Source: Bacillota bacterium
Lineage (GTDB): Bacteria > Bacillota > Clostridia > Peptostreptococcales > Anaerovoracaceae
Direction of reading: 5' to 3'
Assembly: GCA_017431395.1 (NCBI GenBank)
Contig: JAFRLD010000110.1
Coordinates: 1 to 12,212 of the forward strand
Length of the DNA stretch: 12,212 nucleotides
Under the pieces are notes generated by a model. That model was given only the letters and a program-made list of their open reading frames with translations. It ran no database searches and had not been told where the DNA came from. The position numbers were made by a program, and so were the translations under genes. Positions 1-8,798 of this stretch are shown here, piece by piece (the stretch's first letter is position 1; every line of letters starts with the position of its first letter).

Positions 1-343
1 GCTCGTTTCGCCTGTGATCGTGACAGCTCCTGCGGAATCCGCTCCGGCACTGTCCCGCCCGTCGTCTGAAAAAAAGCTGGACGAGCCGAATCGCTCCTTG
101 GGAGCGATCTCTCAGGATCCTTGGGCATCTGCTCCCAAGGATTCCAGTCTTTCACTCCCATGAATGGATCGATATTCCTCCCATCCATGGGAGTGAATTG
201 GGGGATCCTTTGGGTGCGCGCTCCCATCGAATCGGGCAAATCCATCCCAATCGAAAACCGCCGTTCTGAGAGCGGTTTCTGACACAGGATAAACAGGTCA
301 ACGAGCGCAAAAAAATGGCGCTGAAACGAATTCTGCGCTTCGC
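1..343. other. Left-edge region without an assigned gene; CTCCCA/TGGGAG hairpin cluster
   Basis: I assign no gene here. One plus frame is open from the edge to a stop at 161-163, and two minus frames are open over much of the region. Their openness is equivocal, they have no convincing ribosome site, and they match no family I recognise. The stretch is dominated by inverted repeats: ATCGCTCC/GGAGCGAT (90-97 and 101-108, 3-base loop), ATCCTTGGG/CCCAAGGAT (117-125 and 134-142), CACTCCCATG/CATGGGAGTG (153-162 and 186-195) and AAACCGC/GCGGTTT (255-261 and 272-278). CTCCCA occurs four times and TGGGAG twice between 99 and 226. The last hairpin, read on the minus strand, is followed by TTTTCGATT and could be a weak back-up terminator. 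A tail of an upstream plus-strand gene ending at 163 cannot be excluded. Confidence 0.5.
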
Positions 344-387
344 AAAAAAAAGAGTGGCACATCAGATTTTACTCTGATGAGACACTC
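344..387 (-). terminator. Intrinsic terminator of the citrate synthase gene
   Basis: Read on the minus strand, GAGTG (383-387) pairs with CACTC (352-356). Inside that, CATCAGA (373-379) pairs with TCTGATG (360-366) around a six-base loop, leaving a small symmetric internal bulge. Eight T residues follow at once (complement of the A run at 344-351). This is the classic stem plus U-tract layout and lies 30 bases past the citrate synthase stop codon. Confidence 0.88.
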
Positions 388-416
388 CCGTTTCATAGCT
401 TGTACTTCGATGTTCA

Positions 417-1865
417 CTATTTAAGATAATGATTCGTTCTTTCGTCCAGCGGAATATATTCCTGATGCGGCTGGACTGAGTTATAGGCGGGGCGCATCAG
501 TTTGCCGCCGGCAATGAGCTCTTCGAGCCGGTGTGCGCACCAGCCGGACAGGCGGGCGGTGGCGAAGAGCGGGGTGGCGACGTCCGAAGGAATGTCGAGT
601 GCGTGATAGACGAAGCCGGAATAAAGGTCGACATTCGCCGGCATGATGACCTCCTTGCCGTGGACCTCTGCATATAGGCTGGGAATCGTCCGTTCGATGT
701 AATCGTAGAGGAGGAATTCGTCCATAAGGTCCTTGCTCTCCGCGAGCTTCTTGGCCATAGTCTTAAGCAGTTTCGCACGGGGATCCGACTTGGTGTAGAT
801 CGCGTGGCCCATGCCGTAGATCAGGCCGGTCTTATCGCCGGCTTCCTTTCTAAGGACTTTCACCAGATAATCATCCAGTTTGCCGCGGTCGTTGATATCC
901 GGCACATGCTCCTTGATGTCATTGACCATATTGATGACGGCGATGTTCGCGCCGCCGTGTTTCGGGCCCTTCAGGGAACCGACGGCTGCCGCGATGGCAG
1001 AGTAGGTGTCGGTGCCGGTCGAAGAGATCAGCTGGGTCGTGAAGGATGAATTGTTGCCGCCGCCGTGCTCTGCATGGATAACCATGCACAGGTCCAGCAG
1101 CTTGGCTTCCAGTTCCGTATATTCGCCTAAAGGCCGGAGCATCCGCAGGATGTTCTCCGAGGTCGAAAGCTCAGGGATCGGGTTGTGCAGATGCAGGCTT
1201 TCTTTGTCATAATAAGTGTGCTTCGCCTGATATGCATAGGAGCTGATCGCAGGGAAGCAGCCCATCAGAAGAAACGACTGGCGAAGGACATTCGGGATAG
1301 AGATGTCGTCCGGATTGTCGTCATAGCTATAGAGGGCCAGCACGCTTCTGGCCAGTTTGTTCATAATGTTGCGGGAAGGGGCCGTCAGGATCATATCACG
1401 GGCGAAGGTGCTCGGAAGATCCCGGTGGGCTCCGAGGATCTGGTTGAAGTTCTCCAGCTCCGTTTTGCTGGGGAGCTCTCCCATGATCAGAAGGTAAGAG
1501 GCCTCCTCGAATCCGAACCGGTTCTCAGCGAAAGAGTTCTTTACCAGATCTTCGATATCATAACCGCGGTAATAAAGCTTGCCATCCATCGGAAGCTTAT
1601 TTCCCTGATTATCGATCGTATAGCCGCAGACTTCGCCGATGTTCGTCAGACCGACGACGACACCAGTGCCGTTCGCATTTCGCAGGCCGCGTTTGACGTC
1701 GTTCTTAATGTACAATTCCGGTTCAATGGAATTGTATTGCGCCAGAAGCTTCGCGCTCGCTTCTGAGGTCAGGCTCGGTATGAGCTTCGACTGACGTAGA
1801 CGGAGCGTATTTCTTTTTGACTTTTGAGGAGCGGAATCCTTGTTCTTATTCTTATGCAAGAGCAT
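417..1865 (-). CDS. gltA: Citrate synthase
   Basis: Cytoplasmic citrate synthase, 482 residues, condensing acetyl-CoA with oxaloacetate to citrate at the entry to the TCA pathway. Family landmarks are in order: YYRGYDIEDL (98-107), the first active-site histidine block HAEHGGGNNSS (264-274, His267), KGPKHGGAN (299-307, His303), GMGHAIYTKSDPR (350-363), the catalytic aspartate in NVDLYSG (Asp413), and the CoA/citrate-binding stretch ARLSGWCAHRLEEL (437-450). I place the start at 1865 because GGAGG (complement of 1873-1877) sits seven bases upstream. In-frame ATGs at 1871 and 1889 are too close to that site or lie upstream of it. The N-terminal ~28 residues are strongly basic (many Lys/Arg) and look like an extension compared with typical clostridial enzymes of about 450 residues. 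GHAIY replaces the more usual GHRVY; I recall this as a Firmicutes variant, so it is not necessarily a defect. The gene stands alone, with no aconitase or isocitrate dehydrogenase beside it, and is divergent from uvrB. A 2-methylcitrate synthase role cannot be excluded from sequence alone. Confidence 0.93.
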   Translation of the reverse strand: MLLHKNKNKDSAPQKSKRNTLRLRQSKLIPSLTSEASAKLLAQYNSIEPELYIKNDVKRGLRNANGTGVVVGLTNIGEVCGYTIDNQGNKLPMDGKLYYRGYDIEDLVKNSFAENRFGFEEASYLLIMGELPSKTELENFNQILGAHRDLPSTFARDMILTAPSRNIMNKLARSVLALYSYDDNPDDISIPNVLRQSFLLMGCFPAISSYAYQAKHTYYDKESLHLHNPIPELSTSENILRMLRPLGEYTELEAKLLDLCMVIHAEHGGGNNSSFTTQLISSTGTDTYSAIAAAVGSLKGPKHGGANIAVINMVNDIKEHVPDINDRGKLDDYLVKVLRKEAGDKTGLIYGMGHAIYTKSDPRAKLLKTMAKKLAESKDLMDEFLLYDYIERTIPSLYAEVHGKEVIMPANVDLYSGFVYHALDIPSDVATPLFATARLSGWCAHRLEELIAGGKLMRPAYNSVQPHQEYIPLDERTNHYLK

Positions 1866-1938
1866 GGGCATTCCTCCTTTCTTTAGCATAAATATCCCTC
1901 ATCAGACTGCAGACAGGATGGTGAGGAATTCCATCCAT

Positions 1939-1967
1939 ATTATACCATGCAATGCGGTAAAGCGCAA
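1939..1967 (-). promoter_or_regulatory. Leftward promoter of the citrate synthase gene
   Basis: On the minus strand there is a perfect TATAAT (complement of 1939-1944) preceded by TG-G, an extended -10. Seventeen bases further upstream is TTGCGC (1962-1967), a partial -35. The predicted start near 1932 gives a leader of about 67 bases. Just at the start is a hairpin GGATGG/CCATCC (1916-1921 with 1931-1936), which could affect initiation or RNA stability. Confidence 0.75.
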
Positions 1968-1985
1968 CAACATTTCATGAATGTG

Positions 1986-1999
1986 CGAACATCTGTTTA
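1986..1999. promoter_or_regulatory. LexA/DinR-type SOS operator upstream of uvrB
   Basis: The 14-mer CGAACATCTGTTTA agrees with the Gram-positive SOS box (CGAACRNRYGTTYC) at 12 of 14 positions. It has an intact CGAAC half-site and a GTT-type opposite half. It overlaps the -35 hexamer of the uvrB promoter, the position expected for a repressor that blocks polymerase. uvrB and uvrA are classic SOS genes in Bacillus subtilis, so motif and context agree. Binding itself is inferred. Confidence 0.72.
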
Positions 2000-2025
2000 C
2001 ATGAAGGGCTGGTATATGGTAAAAT
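1996..2025 (+). promoter_or_regulatory. Rightward promoter of uvrB-uvrA
   Basis: TTTACA (1996-2001) matches the -35 consensus at five of six bases. After an 18-base spacer comes TAAAAT (2020-2025), preceded by TGG (2017-2019) to make an extended -10. The expected start is near 2032, giving a leader of about 55 bases before the uvrB ATG at 2087. The promoter is interleaved with the SOS box. Confidence 0.75.
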
Positions 2026-2086
2026 AGAGACCCGTCGGACCTGCCTTTGCAGAAGCCGTCAAAACCACACACGAGAGGTCAGGAAA

Positions 2087-4057
2087 ATGCCACAGTTCAA
2101 GGTCGTATCAGAATTCGAACCCATGGGGGATCAGCCTCAAGCCATTGAAACCATCGCACGGAGCATTCTTAATGGGAAACGCTCCCAGACCCTGATGGGC
2201 GTTACCGGTTCGGGCAAGACATTCACCATGGCGAAGATTATTGAGAAGGTCCAGAAACCGACGCTGGTCATTTCCCATAACAAGACACTTGCAGCTCAAC
2301 TACACGGCGAGTTCCGGGAGTTCTTCCCGGACAATGCGGTGGAGTATTTTGTGTCATACTATGACTACTATCAGCCGGAGGCTTATGTCGCGTCCACCGA
2401 TACCTATATCGAGAAAGATTCCGACATCAATGATGAGATCGAGAAGCTGCGCCACTCGGCCACAGCAGCCCTGTCAGAGCGGCGGGATGTGATCATCGTG
2501 GCCAGCGTGTCGTGCATCTACGGACTCGGTAGCCCGATCGACTATGAGAATCAGGTGATCTCGCTTAGGCCGGGGATGGAGAAGGACCGGCAGGAACTGC
2601 TCAGAAAACTCGTGGATATCCAGTACACGCGAAATGATACGGCGTTCGAACGCGGGGACTTTCGCGTACGGGGCGATACGATCGATGTCCATCCGGCGGG
2701 GTCTGAGAACGCGGTGCGCATCGAACTGTTCGGGGATGAGGTGGAGACCATCAAGGAGATCAACCCGCTGACGGGAGAGATCGTAGGCCTCAGGAACCAT
2801 GTGGCGATCTACCCGGCGTCCCATTACGTCACGAGCCAGGAGAACATAGACCGGGCGACGGAAACGATCAATGAGGAACTGGAGGAGAGACTGAAGTGGT
2901 TCCAGGACCGCGGCAAGCTTATTGAGGCCCAGAGGCTGGAGCAGCGCACCCGCTACGATGTGGAGATGCTCCGCGAGATCGGGACCTGCAAGGGGATCGA
3001 GAACTATTCCAGGCACATTACCGGACTCCCCCCGGGGAGCCGTCCATACACATTGATCGACTATATCCCGGACGATTTCCTGATCATGATCGATGAGTCA
3101 CATGTCATGCTCCCGCAGCTGCGGGCGATGTACAACGGGGACCGGGCCAGGAAACAGTCGCTGGTGGATTACGGGTTCCGGCTGCCTTCGGCGCTGGACA
3201 ACCGGCCGCTGAAGTTCGAGGAATTCAACAGTATGGTGAACCAGATCCTGTACGTGAGCGCGACGCCTGCAGAATACGAGCGGGAGCAGAGCGGCGGGAT
3301 CACGGCGGAGCAGATCATCCGGCCGACCGGACTGCTGGATCCGGTCATCGAGACCCATGAGAGCGATGGTCAGATCGACCATCTGATCGGGGAGATCCAC
3401 AAGGTGACGGAGCGGGGCGAGAGGGTGCTCGTGACGACCCTGACGAAGAAAATGGCGGAGAGCCTGACGGACTATCTGGCCGGCGTCGGGATCAAGGTGC
3501 GCTATCTGCATTCAGAGATCGATACGCTGGAGCGAATGGAGATCATCCGGGACCTCCGGATGGGCGTGTTCGATGTGCTGGTCGGGATCAACCTGCTGCG
3601 GGAAGGCCTGGACATCCCGGAGGTATCGCTGGTGGCGATCCTGGATGCCGATAAAGAGGGATTCCTGCGGACGGAGACCTCGCTGATCCAGACCATCGGC
3701 CGGGCGGCCAGAAATGTGGACAGCAAGGTCATCATGTATTGCGACGGGATCAGCCACGCTATGCGTGTGGCCATCGATGAGACCGAGCGGCGCCGTAAGA
3801 TCCAGCAGGAATATAACGAAGCGCACGGGATCACGCCGCACAGCGTCAAGAAGGGCGTGCGCGACGTGATCGAAGCGACGAAGCGGGCGGAGGAAGAGAC
3901 CGCGGGCGGCAGGAGTCCTCTGGAGATGACGAAGAAGGAGCTTAAGGCTTACGTCGCCAAGATCGAGAAGGAAATGAAGCAGGCGGCAGCCGATCTGCAG
4001 TTCGAGCGGGCGGCGCAGCTTAGAGATATATTGTTTGAGTATAGAGCGAGGCTTTAG
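2087..4057 (+). CDS. uvrB: Excinuclease ABC subunit UvrB
   Basis: UvrB, 656 residues and full length, is the damage-verification helicase of nucleotide excision repair. It is loaded by UvrA and then recruits UvrC for incision. Visible landmarks: N-terminal GDQPQAI (14-20); Walker A GVTGSGKT (38-45); the region around [10 protein letters not shown] (91-100), which contains the beta-hairpin that clamps damaged DNA; Walker B-like IDESH (335-339); helicase motif YVSATP (389-394); the motif VI stretch QTIGRAARN (535-543); and a C-terminal UVR domain from about residue 621 to the end (UvrC/UvrA contact). The start at 2087 is preceded by AGAGGTCAGG-type purines and gives the normal family N-terminus. 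It is the first gene of an operon with uvrA, under a promoter overlapped by a LexA-like box, so induction by DNA damage is expected. Nothing in the protein looks broken. Confidence 0.98.
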   Translation: MPQFKVVSEFEPMGDQPQAIETIARSILNGKRSQTLMGVTGSGKTFTMAKIIEKVQKPTLVISHNKTLAAQLHGEFREFFPDNAVEYFVSYYDYYQPEAYVASTDTYIEKDSDINDEIEKLRHSATAALSERRDVIIVASVSCIYGLGSPIDYENQVISLRPGMEKDRQELLRKLVDIQYTRNDTAFERGDFRVRGDTIDVHPAGSENAVRIELFGDEVETIKEINPLTGEIVGLRNHVAIYPASHYVTSQENIDRATETINEELEERLKWFQDRGKLIEAQRLEQRTRYDVEMLREIGTCKGIENYSRHITGLPPGSRPYTLIDYIPDDFLIMIDESHVMLPQLRAMYNGDRARKQSLVDYGFRLPSALDNRPLKFEEFNSMVNQILYVSATPAEYEREQSGGITAEQIIRPTGLLDPVIETHESDGQIDHLIGEIHKVTERGERVLVTTLTKKMAESLTDYLAGVGIKVRYLHSEIDTLERMEIIRDLRMGVFDVLVGINLLREGLDIPEVSLVAILDADKEGFLRTETSLIQTIGRAARNVDSKVIMYCDGISHAMRVAIDETERRRKIQQEYNEAHGITPHSVKKGVRDVIEATKRAEEETAGGRSPLEMTKKELKAYVAKIEKEMKQAAADLQFERAAQLRDILFEYRARL

Positions 4058-4070
4058 GAGTAAATAGATT

Positions 4071-6893
4071 ATGGCTAAAGATATTGTGATCAGAGGAGCT
4101 AGGGAGAACAACCTTAAAGGGCTGGATGTGACCATCCCGAGGGACAGCCTCGTCGTGCTGACCGGCCTTTCCGGTTCGGGGAAGTCTTCTCTGGCATTTG
4201 ATACGATCTACGCGGAAGGACAGAGAAAGTATATGGAGAGCCTGTCGTCCTACGCGCGGCAGTTCCTCGGACAGATGGAGAAGCCGAATGTGGAGTACAT
4301 CGAGGGTCTGTCCCCGGCGATCTCCATAGACCAGAAGACGACGAGCAAGAACCCCCGTTCCACGGTCGGGACGGTCACGGAGATCTACGATTATCTGCGT
4401 CTGATGTATGCCCGGATCGGCATTCCCCATTGTCCGGTCTGCGGACGGGAGATCACGAGCCAGTCGATCGATCAGATCGTGGACCAGCTTTTGCAGGAAG
4501 AAGAGGGGACCCGGCTTACGGTCCTGGCCCCGGTCGTGCGCCAGAGAAAAGGGATGCATGAGAAAGTCCTTGACCGGATCGCGCGGGAGGGTTTCTCGCG
4601 GGTGCGTGTCGATGGCGAGATGCGGCATTTGGAAGAAGACGAGATCAGTCTCGAGAAGAATTTCAAGCATACCATCGAGATCGTCATCGACCGGATCAAG
4701 GTCCGGGAGGGCGTACGGAGCCGGCTGACCGAAGCCTGCGAGCTGGCGATCGCCCAGGGGGAAGGCCTCGTGCAGGTGATCGTTGGGGATGAGGAGAGGA
4801 CGTTCAGCACGAAGCTGGCCTGTCCGGACCACGGGGTGAGCATAGAAGAACTCGAGCCCCGGATGTTTTCGTTCAACAATCCGATGGGAGCATGCCCAGA
4901 GTGTAACGGGCTGGGTTTCGTGCAGCAGGTGGACCCGGATCTTCTGATCCCGGACCAGTCCCTGAGCATCGTGGACAAGGCGCTAAAGAATGCGTTCGGC
5001 ACGATGGAGCACACCAGTTTTTACTGGCAGGTGATCCGGGCTTTGGCTGAGAAGTACGATGCGGATGTGTATGCCCCATACCGCGACCTGCCGGAAGAAT
5101 TCAAACAGATCCTGCTCTATGGATCCGGGGATGAGGAACTGGTCTATGACTATACGAACCGGGCGGGATATACCCAGCACAGACACCATACCTTCGAGGG
5201 CCTGGTGGCGAACCTGGAGCGCCGCTACCGGGAGACCGGGTCCGAGTGGATAAAAGAGAAGATGGAAGCTTACATGAGCGTTTCCACCTGTCCGAAGTGC
5301 CATGGGAGAAGGCTCCGGCCGGAGCTGCTGGCGGTAACGGTCGGGGGCAAGAGCATCATGGAGTTTTGCGATATGTCCGTGGTGGAAGCCATTGAATTCA
5401 TCGACCAGATGGAGCTGTCCAGGACCCACCAGATGATCGCGGCTGAGATCCTGAAGGAGATCCGGGGCAGGCTGCAGTTCCTGGCGGGCGTCGGGCTCGA
5501 TTATCTGACTTTGTCGAGAGCTTCGGCAACGCTTTCGGGCGGGGAGTCCCAACGGATCCGCCTGGCCACCCAGATCGGTTCCGGCCTGGTCGGCGTGCTC
5601 TACATCCTGGATGAGCCGAGCATCGGCCTGCATCAGAAGGATAATCATATGCTGCTCCAGGCTTTGCGAAGGCTCACGGACCTGGGCAATACGCTGCTGG
5701 TGGTGGAGCACGACGAAGATACGATGTACGCGGCGGACCAGATCATCGATATCGGGCCCGGGGCGGGCCTGCACGGAGGAGAGCTCGTGGCACAGGGTTC
5801 GGTGGAGGATATCAAGGCGTGTGAGGCGTCGATCACAGGGCAGTTCCTGTCCGGCAAACGCAGCATCGACGTACCGCAGGAGCGTCGCCCGGGGAATGGT
5901 CATGCCATCGAGGTCATCGGGGCTGCGGAGAACAATCTGCAGGATATCGATGTCCGTTTCCCCCTCGGCCAGTTCGTCTGCGTGACCGGTGTTTCGGGTT
6001 CCGGCAAGAGCAGCCTCGTGAACGAGATCTTATATAAGGCGGTCTCTTCGGAACTCTATCAGAGCAAAGGCAGGCCAGGGCGTCACAAAGAGATCCGCGG
6101 ACTGGAGCACATAGATAAGATCATCGATATCAACCAGTCTCCGATCGGCCGGACCCCGCGCTCGAACCCCGCGACCTACACGGGCGTGTTCACCCATATC
6201 CGGGACCTGTTCGCCCAGCTGCCCGAAGCCAAGCTTCGGGGTTATGGCAAAGGCAGGTTCAGCTTTAACGTGAAGGGCGGCCGCTGTGAGGCCTGCGGCG
6301 GCGATGGCATCCTGAAGATCGAGATGCACTTCCTGCCGGATGTTTATGTTCCCTGCGAGGTCTGCAAAGGGAAGCGCTACAATCGCGAGACCCTGGAAGT
6401 CCGGTATAAGGGGAAGAATATATACGACGTTCTGGACATGAATGTGACCGAGGCGCTCGAGTTTTTCAAGAACCATCCGCCGATCGCCCGGCAGCTGCAG
6501 ACGCTGGAGGATGTCGGCCTGGGATACATCAAGCTCGGTCAGCCGAGCACGCAGCTTTCCGGCGGGGAGGCGCAGAGGATCAAGCTGGCTTCGGAGCTCT
6601 CTAAGAAGAGCACCGGCCGGACCCTGTACATTCTCGATGAGCCTACGACCGGACTGCATTTCGCGGATGTGGAGAAGCTGCTCGCCATGCTCGAGAAGCT
6701 GGTGGACCTCGGCAATTCCGTGGTCGTCATCGAGCACAACATGGACGTGATCAAGCGGGCGGACCACATCATCGACCTCGGTCCGGACGGCGGATCCCGC
6801 GGTGGCCAGATCGTGGCCGAGGGAACGCCGGAGGATGTCGCCCAGGTAAACGGCTCCTATACTGGACAATTCCTTCAAAAAATACTATACTAG
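4071..6893 (+). CDS. uvrA: Excinuclease ABC subunit UvrA
   Basis: UvrA, 940 residues and full length, is the dimeric ABC-type ATPase that finds DNA lesions and delivers UvrB. Two ABC modules are complete: Walker [10 protein letters not shown] (32-40) and GVSGSGKSS (640-648); signatures LSGGESQR (488-495) and LSGGEAQR (829-836); Walker B regions [11 protein letters not shown] (511-521) and [11 protein letters not shown] (853-863). Zinc-binding cysteine pairs are seen at CPVC (121-124), CPEC (275-278) and CPKC (407-410), and in the C-terminal finger CEAC...CEVC (739/742 and 762/765), which is needed for damage recognition. The ATG at 4071 lies 13 bases after the uvrB stop. Its ribosome site AGGAG (4056-4060) overlaps that stop codon, which points to a co-transcribed, coupled pair. 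No terminator is visible after it, so transcription may continue into pncB. Confidence 0.98.
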   Translation: MAKDIVIRGARENNLKGLDVTIPRDSLVVLTGLSGSGKSSLAFDTIYAEGQRKYMESLSSYARQFLGQMEKPNVEYIEGLSPAISIDQKTTSKNPRSTVGTVTEIYDYLRLMYARIGIPHCPVCGREITSQSIDQIVDQLLQEEEGTRLTVLAPVVRQRKGMHEKVLDRIAREGFSRVRVDGEMRHLEEDEISLEKNFKHTIEIVIDRIKVREGVRSRLTEACELAIAQGEGLVQVIVGDEERTFSTKLACPDHGVSIEELEPRMFSFNNPMGACPECNGLGFVQQVDPDLLIPDQSLSIVDKALKNAFGTMEHTSFYWQVIRALAEKYDADVYAPYRDLPEEFKQILLYGSGDEELVYDYTNRAGYTQHRHHTFEGLVANLERRYRETGSEWIKEKMEAYMSVSTCPKCHGRRLRPELLAVTVGGKSIMEFCDMSVVEAIEFIDQMELSRTHQMIAAEILKEIRGRLQFLAGVGLDYLTLSRASATLSGGESQRIRLATQIGSGLVGVLYILDEPSIGLHQKDNHMLLQALRRLTDLGNTLLVVEHDEDTMYAADQIIDIGPGAGLHGGELVAQGSVEDIKACEASITGQFLSGKRSIDVPQERRPGNGHAIEVIGAAENNLQDIDVRFPLGQFVCVTGVSGSGKSSLVNEILYKAVSSELYQSKGRPGRHKEIRGLEHIDKIIDINQSPIGRTPRSNPATYTGVFTHIRDLFAQLPEAKLRGYGKGRFSFNVKGGRCEACGGDGILKIEMHFLPDVYVPCEVCKGKRYNRETLEVRYKGKNIYDVLDMNVTEALEFFKNHPPIARQLQTLEDVGLGYIKLGQPSTQLSGGEAQRIKLASELSKKSTGRTLYILDEPTTGLHFADVEKLLAMLEKLVDLGNSVVVIEHNMDVIKRADHIIDLGPDGGSRGGQIVAEGTPEDVAQVNGSYTGQFLQKILY

Positions 6894-7004
6894 GAATGAT
6901 GCCGGTATGTGCCCCGGGTGGGTGATGCCAGTGCATCGGAACTTAGGGCACGGCCGCAGCCGTATGCGGCGAAACAGATCTTATTAGAGATCGGAGGAGA
7001 CCAA
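6894..7004 (+). promoter_or_regulatory. Hairpin-rich uvrA-pncB intergenic region; candidate structured leader of pncB
   Basis: This 111-base gap holds several inverted repeats in a row. An outer stem GTGCCC/GGGCAC (6909-6914 with 6946-6951) encloses an inner stem GATGC/GCATC with a four-base loop (6924-6928 with 6933-6937). Next is GCCGCA/TGCGGC (6953-6958 with 6965-6970, six-base loop). Last is GATCT/AGATC (6977-6981 with 6988-6992), which ends one base before the pncB ribosome site GGAGG (6993-6997). No U-tract follows any stem, so this is not an obvious terminator of uvrA. It matches no riboswitch class I can name. A regulatory role is inferred from the packing of stems against the ribosome site. 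Confidence 0.4.
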
Positions 7005-8432
7005 ATGATTGAAAAACTGAACCTGACCATGCTGACAGACTATTATGAGATCACCATGGCCAACGGATACTTCACGGCAGACATGTCGGATGAGATCGCG
7101 TACTTTGATATGTTCTTCCGCAAGATCCCGGAGGATGGTGGTTATGCGATCATGGCCGGCCTGGATCAGGTGATCGAATATCTGAAGAACCTGAAGTTTT
7201 CTGAGGAGGACATCGCATACCTGCGGGACAAGGGGGTCTTCAATGAGGCATTCCTCGAGTACCTGGCAGATTTCAAATTCACCTGTGATGTCTGGGCGAT
7301 CCCGGAAGGCACACCGATCTTCCCGGGCGAGCCGCTGATCACGGTCAGAGGACCGGTCATGCAGGCCCAGTTCATCGAGACCATGATCCTGCTGCTGGTC
7401 AACCACCAGAGTCTGATCGCCACCAAGGCGAGCCGGATCGTCCGTGCGGCCCAGGGCCGTCCGGTCATGGAGTTCGGCACCAGACGTTCCCACGGCACAG
7501 CGGCCGCTGTCTATGGCGCGCGTGCTTCCTATATCGGCGGTTGCGCCGGCACAGCCTGCACCATCGCGGACGAATACTTCGGGACACCGGCACTGGGCAC
7601 TATGGCCCACAGCTGGGTGCAGATGTTCGACAACGAGTATGAGGCCTTCAAGGCATACACAGAGATCTATCCGACCAACGCGACCCTTCTGGTCGATACC
7701 TACAACGTACTTAAGTCAGGCATCCCGGCAGCGATCAAGGTCTTCAAGGAACTGGATCCGCCGGTCAAGGGCATCCGGATCGATTCCGGCGATATCACCT
7801 ACCTGACTAAAAAGGCCAGGGCCATGCTGGATGAGGCCGGTCTGCAGGAGTGCAAGATCGTGATTTCCAACTCCCTGGATGAGCACATCATCCGCGAGGT
7901 CATCTCCGAGGGCGCCTGCATCGATTCCTTCGGTGTCGGCGAGAAGCTGATCACCTCCAAGTCCGAGCCTGTCTTCGGCGGCGTTTACAAGCTGGCCGCT
8001 CTTGAGAAGAACGGCGAGATGATCCCGAAGATCAAGATCAGCGAGAACCCCGAGAAGATCACCAACCCGGGATTCAAGAAGATCTTCCGTTTCTTCGACA
8101 AGGAGACCGACCACCTGCTCGGTGACGTGATCGCCCTCCGGGACGAGGAACTCCCAACCGGCGATGAATACGAGATCTTCGATCCGAATCATATCTGGAA
8201 AAAGAAACAGATCACGAACTTCTATGTCAAGGAGCTCCAGGAGCAGATCTTCAAGGGCGGCGAATGCGTCTACGAAACCCCAGACATCAAGGACATCAGG
8301 ACCTACTGCATGGAGCAGCAAAATCTGATGTGGGATGAGATGAAGCGTTTCGAGAACCCCCAGACCTACTATGTCGACCTCTCCGACAAGCTCTGGACCC
8401 TGAAGCACAGAATGATCGACGCCGCGAAGTAG
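7005..8432 (+). CDS. pncB: Nicotinate phosphoribosyltransferase
   Basis: Nicotinate phosphoribosyltransferase, 475 residues, converts nicotinate and phosphoribosyl pyrophosphate (with ATP) to nicotinate mononucleotide in the Preiss-Handler NAD salvage route. Family features: N-terminal TDYYEITM (11-18), MEFGTRRSHG (155-164), GTMAHSW (198-204, containing the conserved histidine), LVDTYN (229-234), RIDSGD (258-263), the phosphate-binding ISNSLDE (287-293) and FGVGEKLITS (309-318). The start is placed at the ATG at 7005 because GGAGG (6993-6997) sits seven bases before it and the N-terminus matches the family. A GTG at 6909 in the same frame would add 32 unconserved residues and overlaps the leader hairpins, so I reject it. 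The gene follows uvrA in the same direction without a visible terminator and has its own strong terminator, so it may be the last gene of the uvrBA transcript. Separate control through its leader is possible. Confidence 0.95.
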   Translation: MIEKLNLTMLTDYYEITMANGYFTADMSDEIAYFDMFFRKIPEDGGYAIMAGLDQVIEYLKNLKFSEEDIAYLRDKGVFNEAFLEYLADFKFTCDVWAIPEGTPIFPGEPLITVRGPVMQAQFIETMILLLVNHQSLIATKASRIVRAAQGRPVMEFGTRRSHGTAAAVYGARASYIGGCAGTACTIADEYFGTPALGTMAHSWVQMFDNEYEAFKAYTEIYPTNATLLVDTYNVLKSGIPAAIKVFKELDPPVKGIRIDSGDITYLTKKARAMLDEAGLQECKIVISNSLDEHIIREVISEGACIDSFGVGEKLITSKSEPVFGGVYKLAALEKNGEMIPKIKISENPEKITNPGFKKIFRFFDKETDHLLGDVIALRDEELPTGDEYEIFDPNHIWKKKQITNFYVKELQEQIFKGGECVYETPDIKDIRTYCMEQQNLMWDEMKRFENPQTYYVDLSDKLWTLKHRMIDAAK

Positions 8433-8478
8433 GGGGCACAAGGCGCCCCAGCGTCCCGAAACCTGCAAGTACATGAAC

Positions 8479-8512
8479 GCCGCAGCCGGTGATGGCTGCG
8501 GCTATTTTCTTC
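8479..8512 (+). terminator. Intrinsic terminator after pncB
   Basis: A perfect nine-base stem GCCGCAGCC/GGCTGCGGC (8479-8487 with 8494-8502) with a six-base loop is followed by TATTTTCTTC. It lies 46 bases after the pncB stop. A smaller GC hairpin, GGGGC/GCCCC (8433-8437 with 8445-8449), sits directly after the stop codon. Confidence 0.9.
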
Positions 8513-8533
8513 TGGGCGGTTGTTCGATTTAGG

Positions 8534-8782
8534 TCGAAAATTGTAAAAAACGGCCGGTTTTGACCCCTTTTTTACTACTTTCCCATCGAAAATTGTAAAA
8601 ATCATGTGGTTTCAGGGCTATATTTACAAATACATTTTTTTCCATGTCAACGTTGCTCTCTCTAGGAAGCATTTATATTCGTTCCTTGATGCCCTCAAAC
8701 TCTTCCAAAAGCTGGCAAGACCTAAATTATGGTAAAATCGTTGTAAAAACCGCCCTCAAACATATGTTTCTTTACAATTTTC
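8534..8782. repeat. GAAAATTGTAAA direct and inverted repeats, possible small relic element
   Basis: The 16-mer TCGAAAATTGTAAAAA occurs exactly twice (8534-8549 and 8586-8601). The inverted form TTTACAATTTTC is at 8771-8782, and a partial copy TTGTAAAAA is at 8741-8749. The right-hand copy pairs with the second left-hand copy over about 30 imperfect bases (8588-8617 against 8753-8782), giving a potential element of about 195 bp with terminal inverted repeats. Inside it, GCCCTCAAAC is directly repeated (8691-8700 and 8752-8761), and AAACATATGTTT (8758-8769) is a perfect palindrome. TGGTAAAAT (8730-8738) resembles an extended -10, without a good -35. No gene is visible in 8513-8790. Confidence 0.55.
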
Positions 8783-8798
8783 CGCTCATTTGTGTAAC

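Noticed and set aside
2..163. Plus-strand open frame entering from the left edge and stopping at 161-163
   Set aside because: It may be the tail of an upstream gene, but competing minus frames are equally open, the sequence is low-complexity and full of palindromes, and no family is recognisable, so I did not call a gene.
4983..5903. Minus-strand open frame (about 306 codons) inside uvrA, with others of 180 to 282 codons across uvrB, uvrA and pncB
   Set aside because: These are mirror frames of highly conserved genes with GC-rich third positions. Their translations are Arg/Leu/Asp-rich and match nothing known.
6909..7004. Longer pncB reading frame from a GTG at 6909
   Set aside because: The added 32 residues are not typical of the family, have no ribosome site and overlap the leader stems; the ATG at 7005 has an ideal GGAGG.
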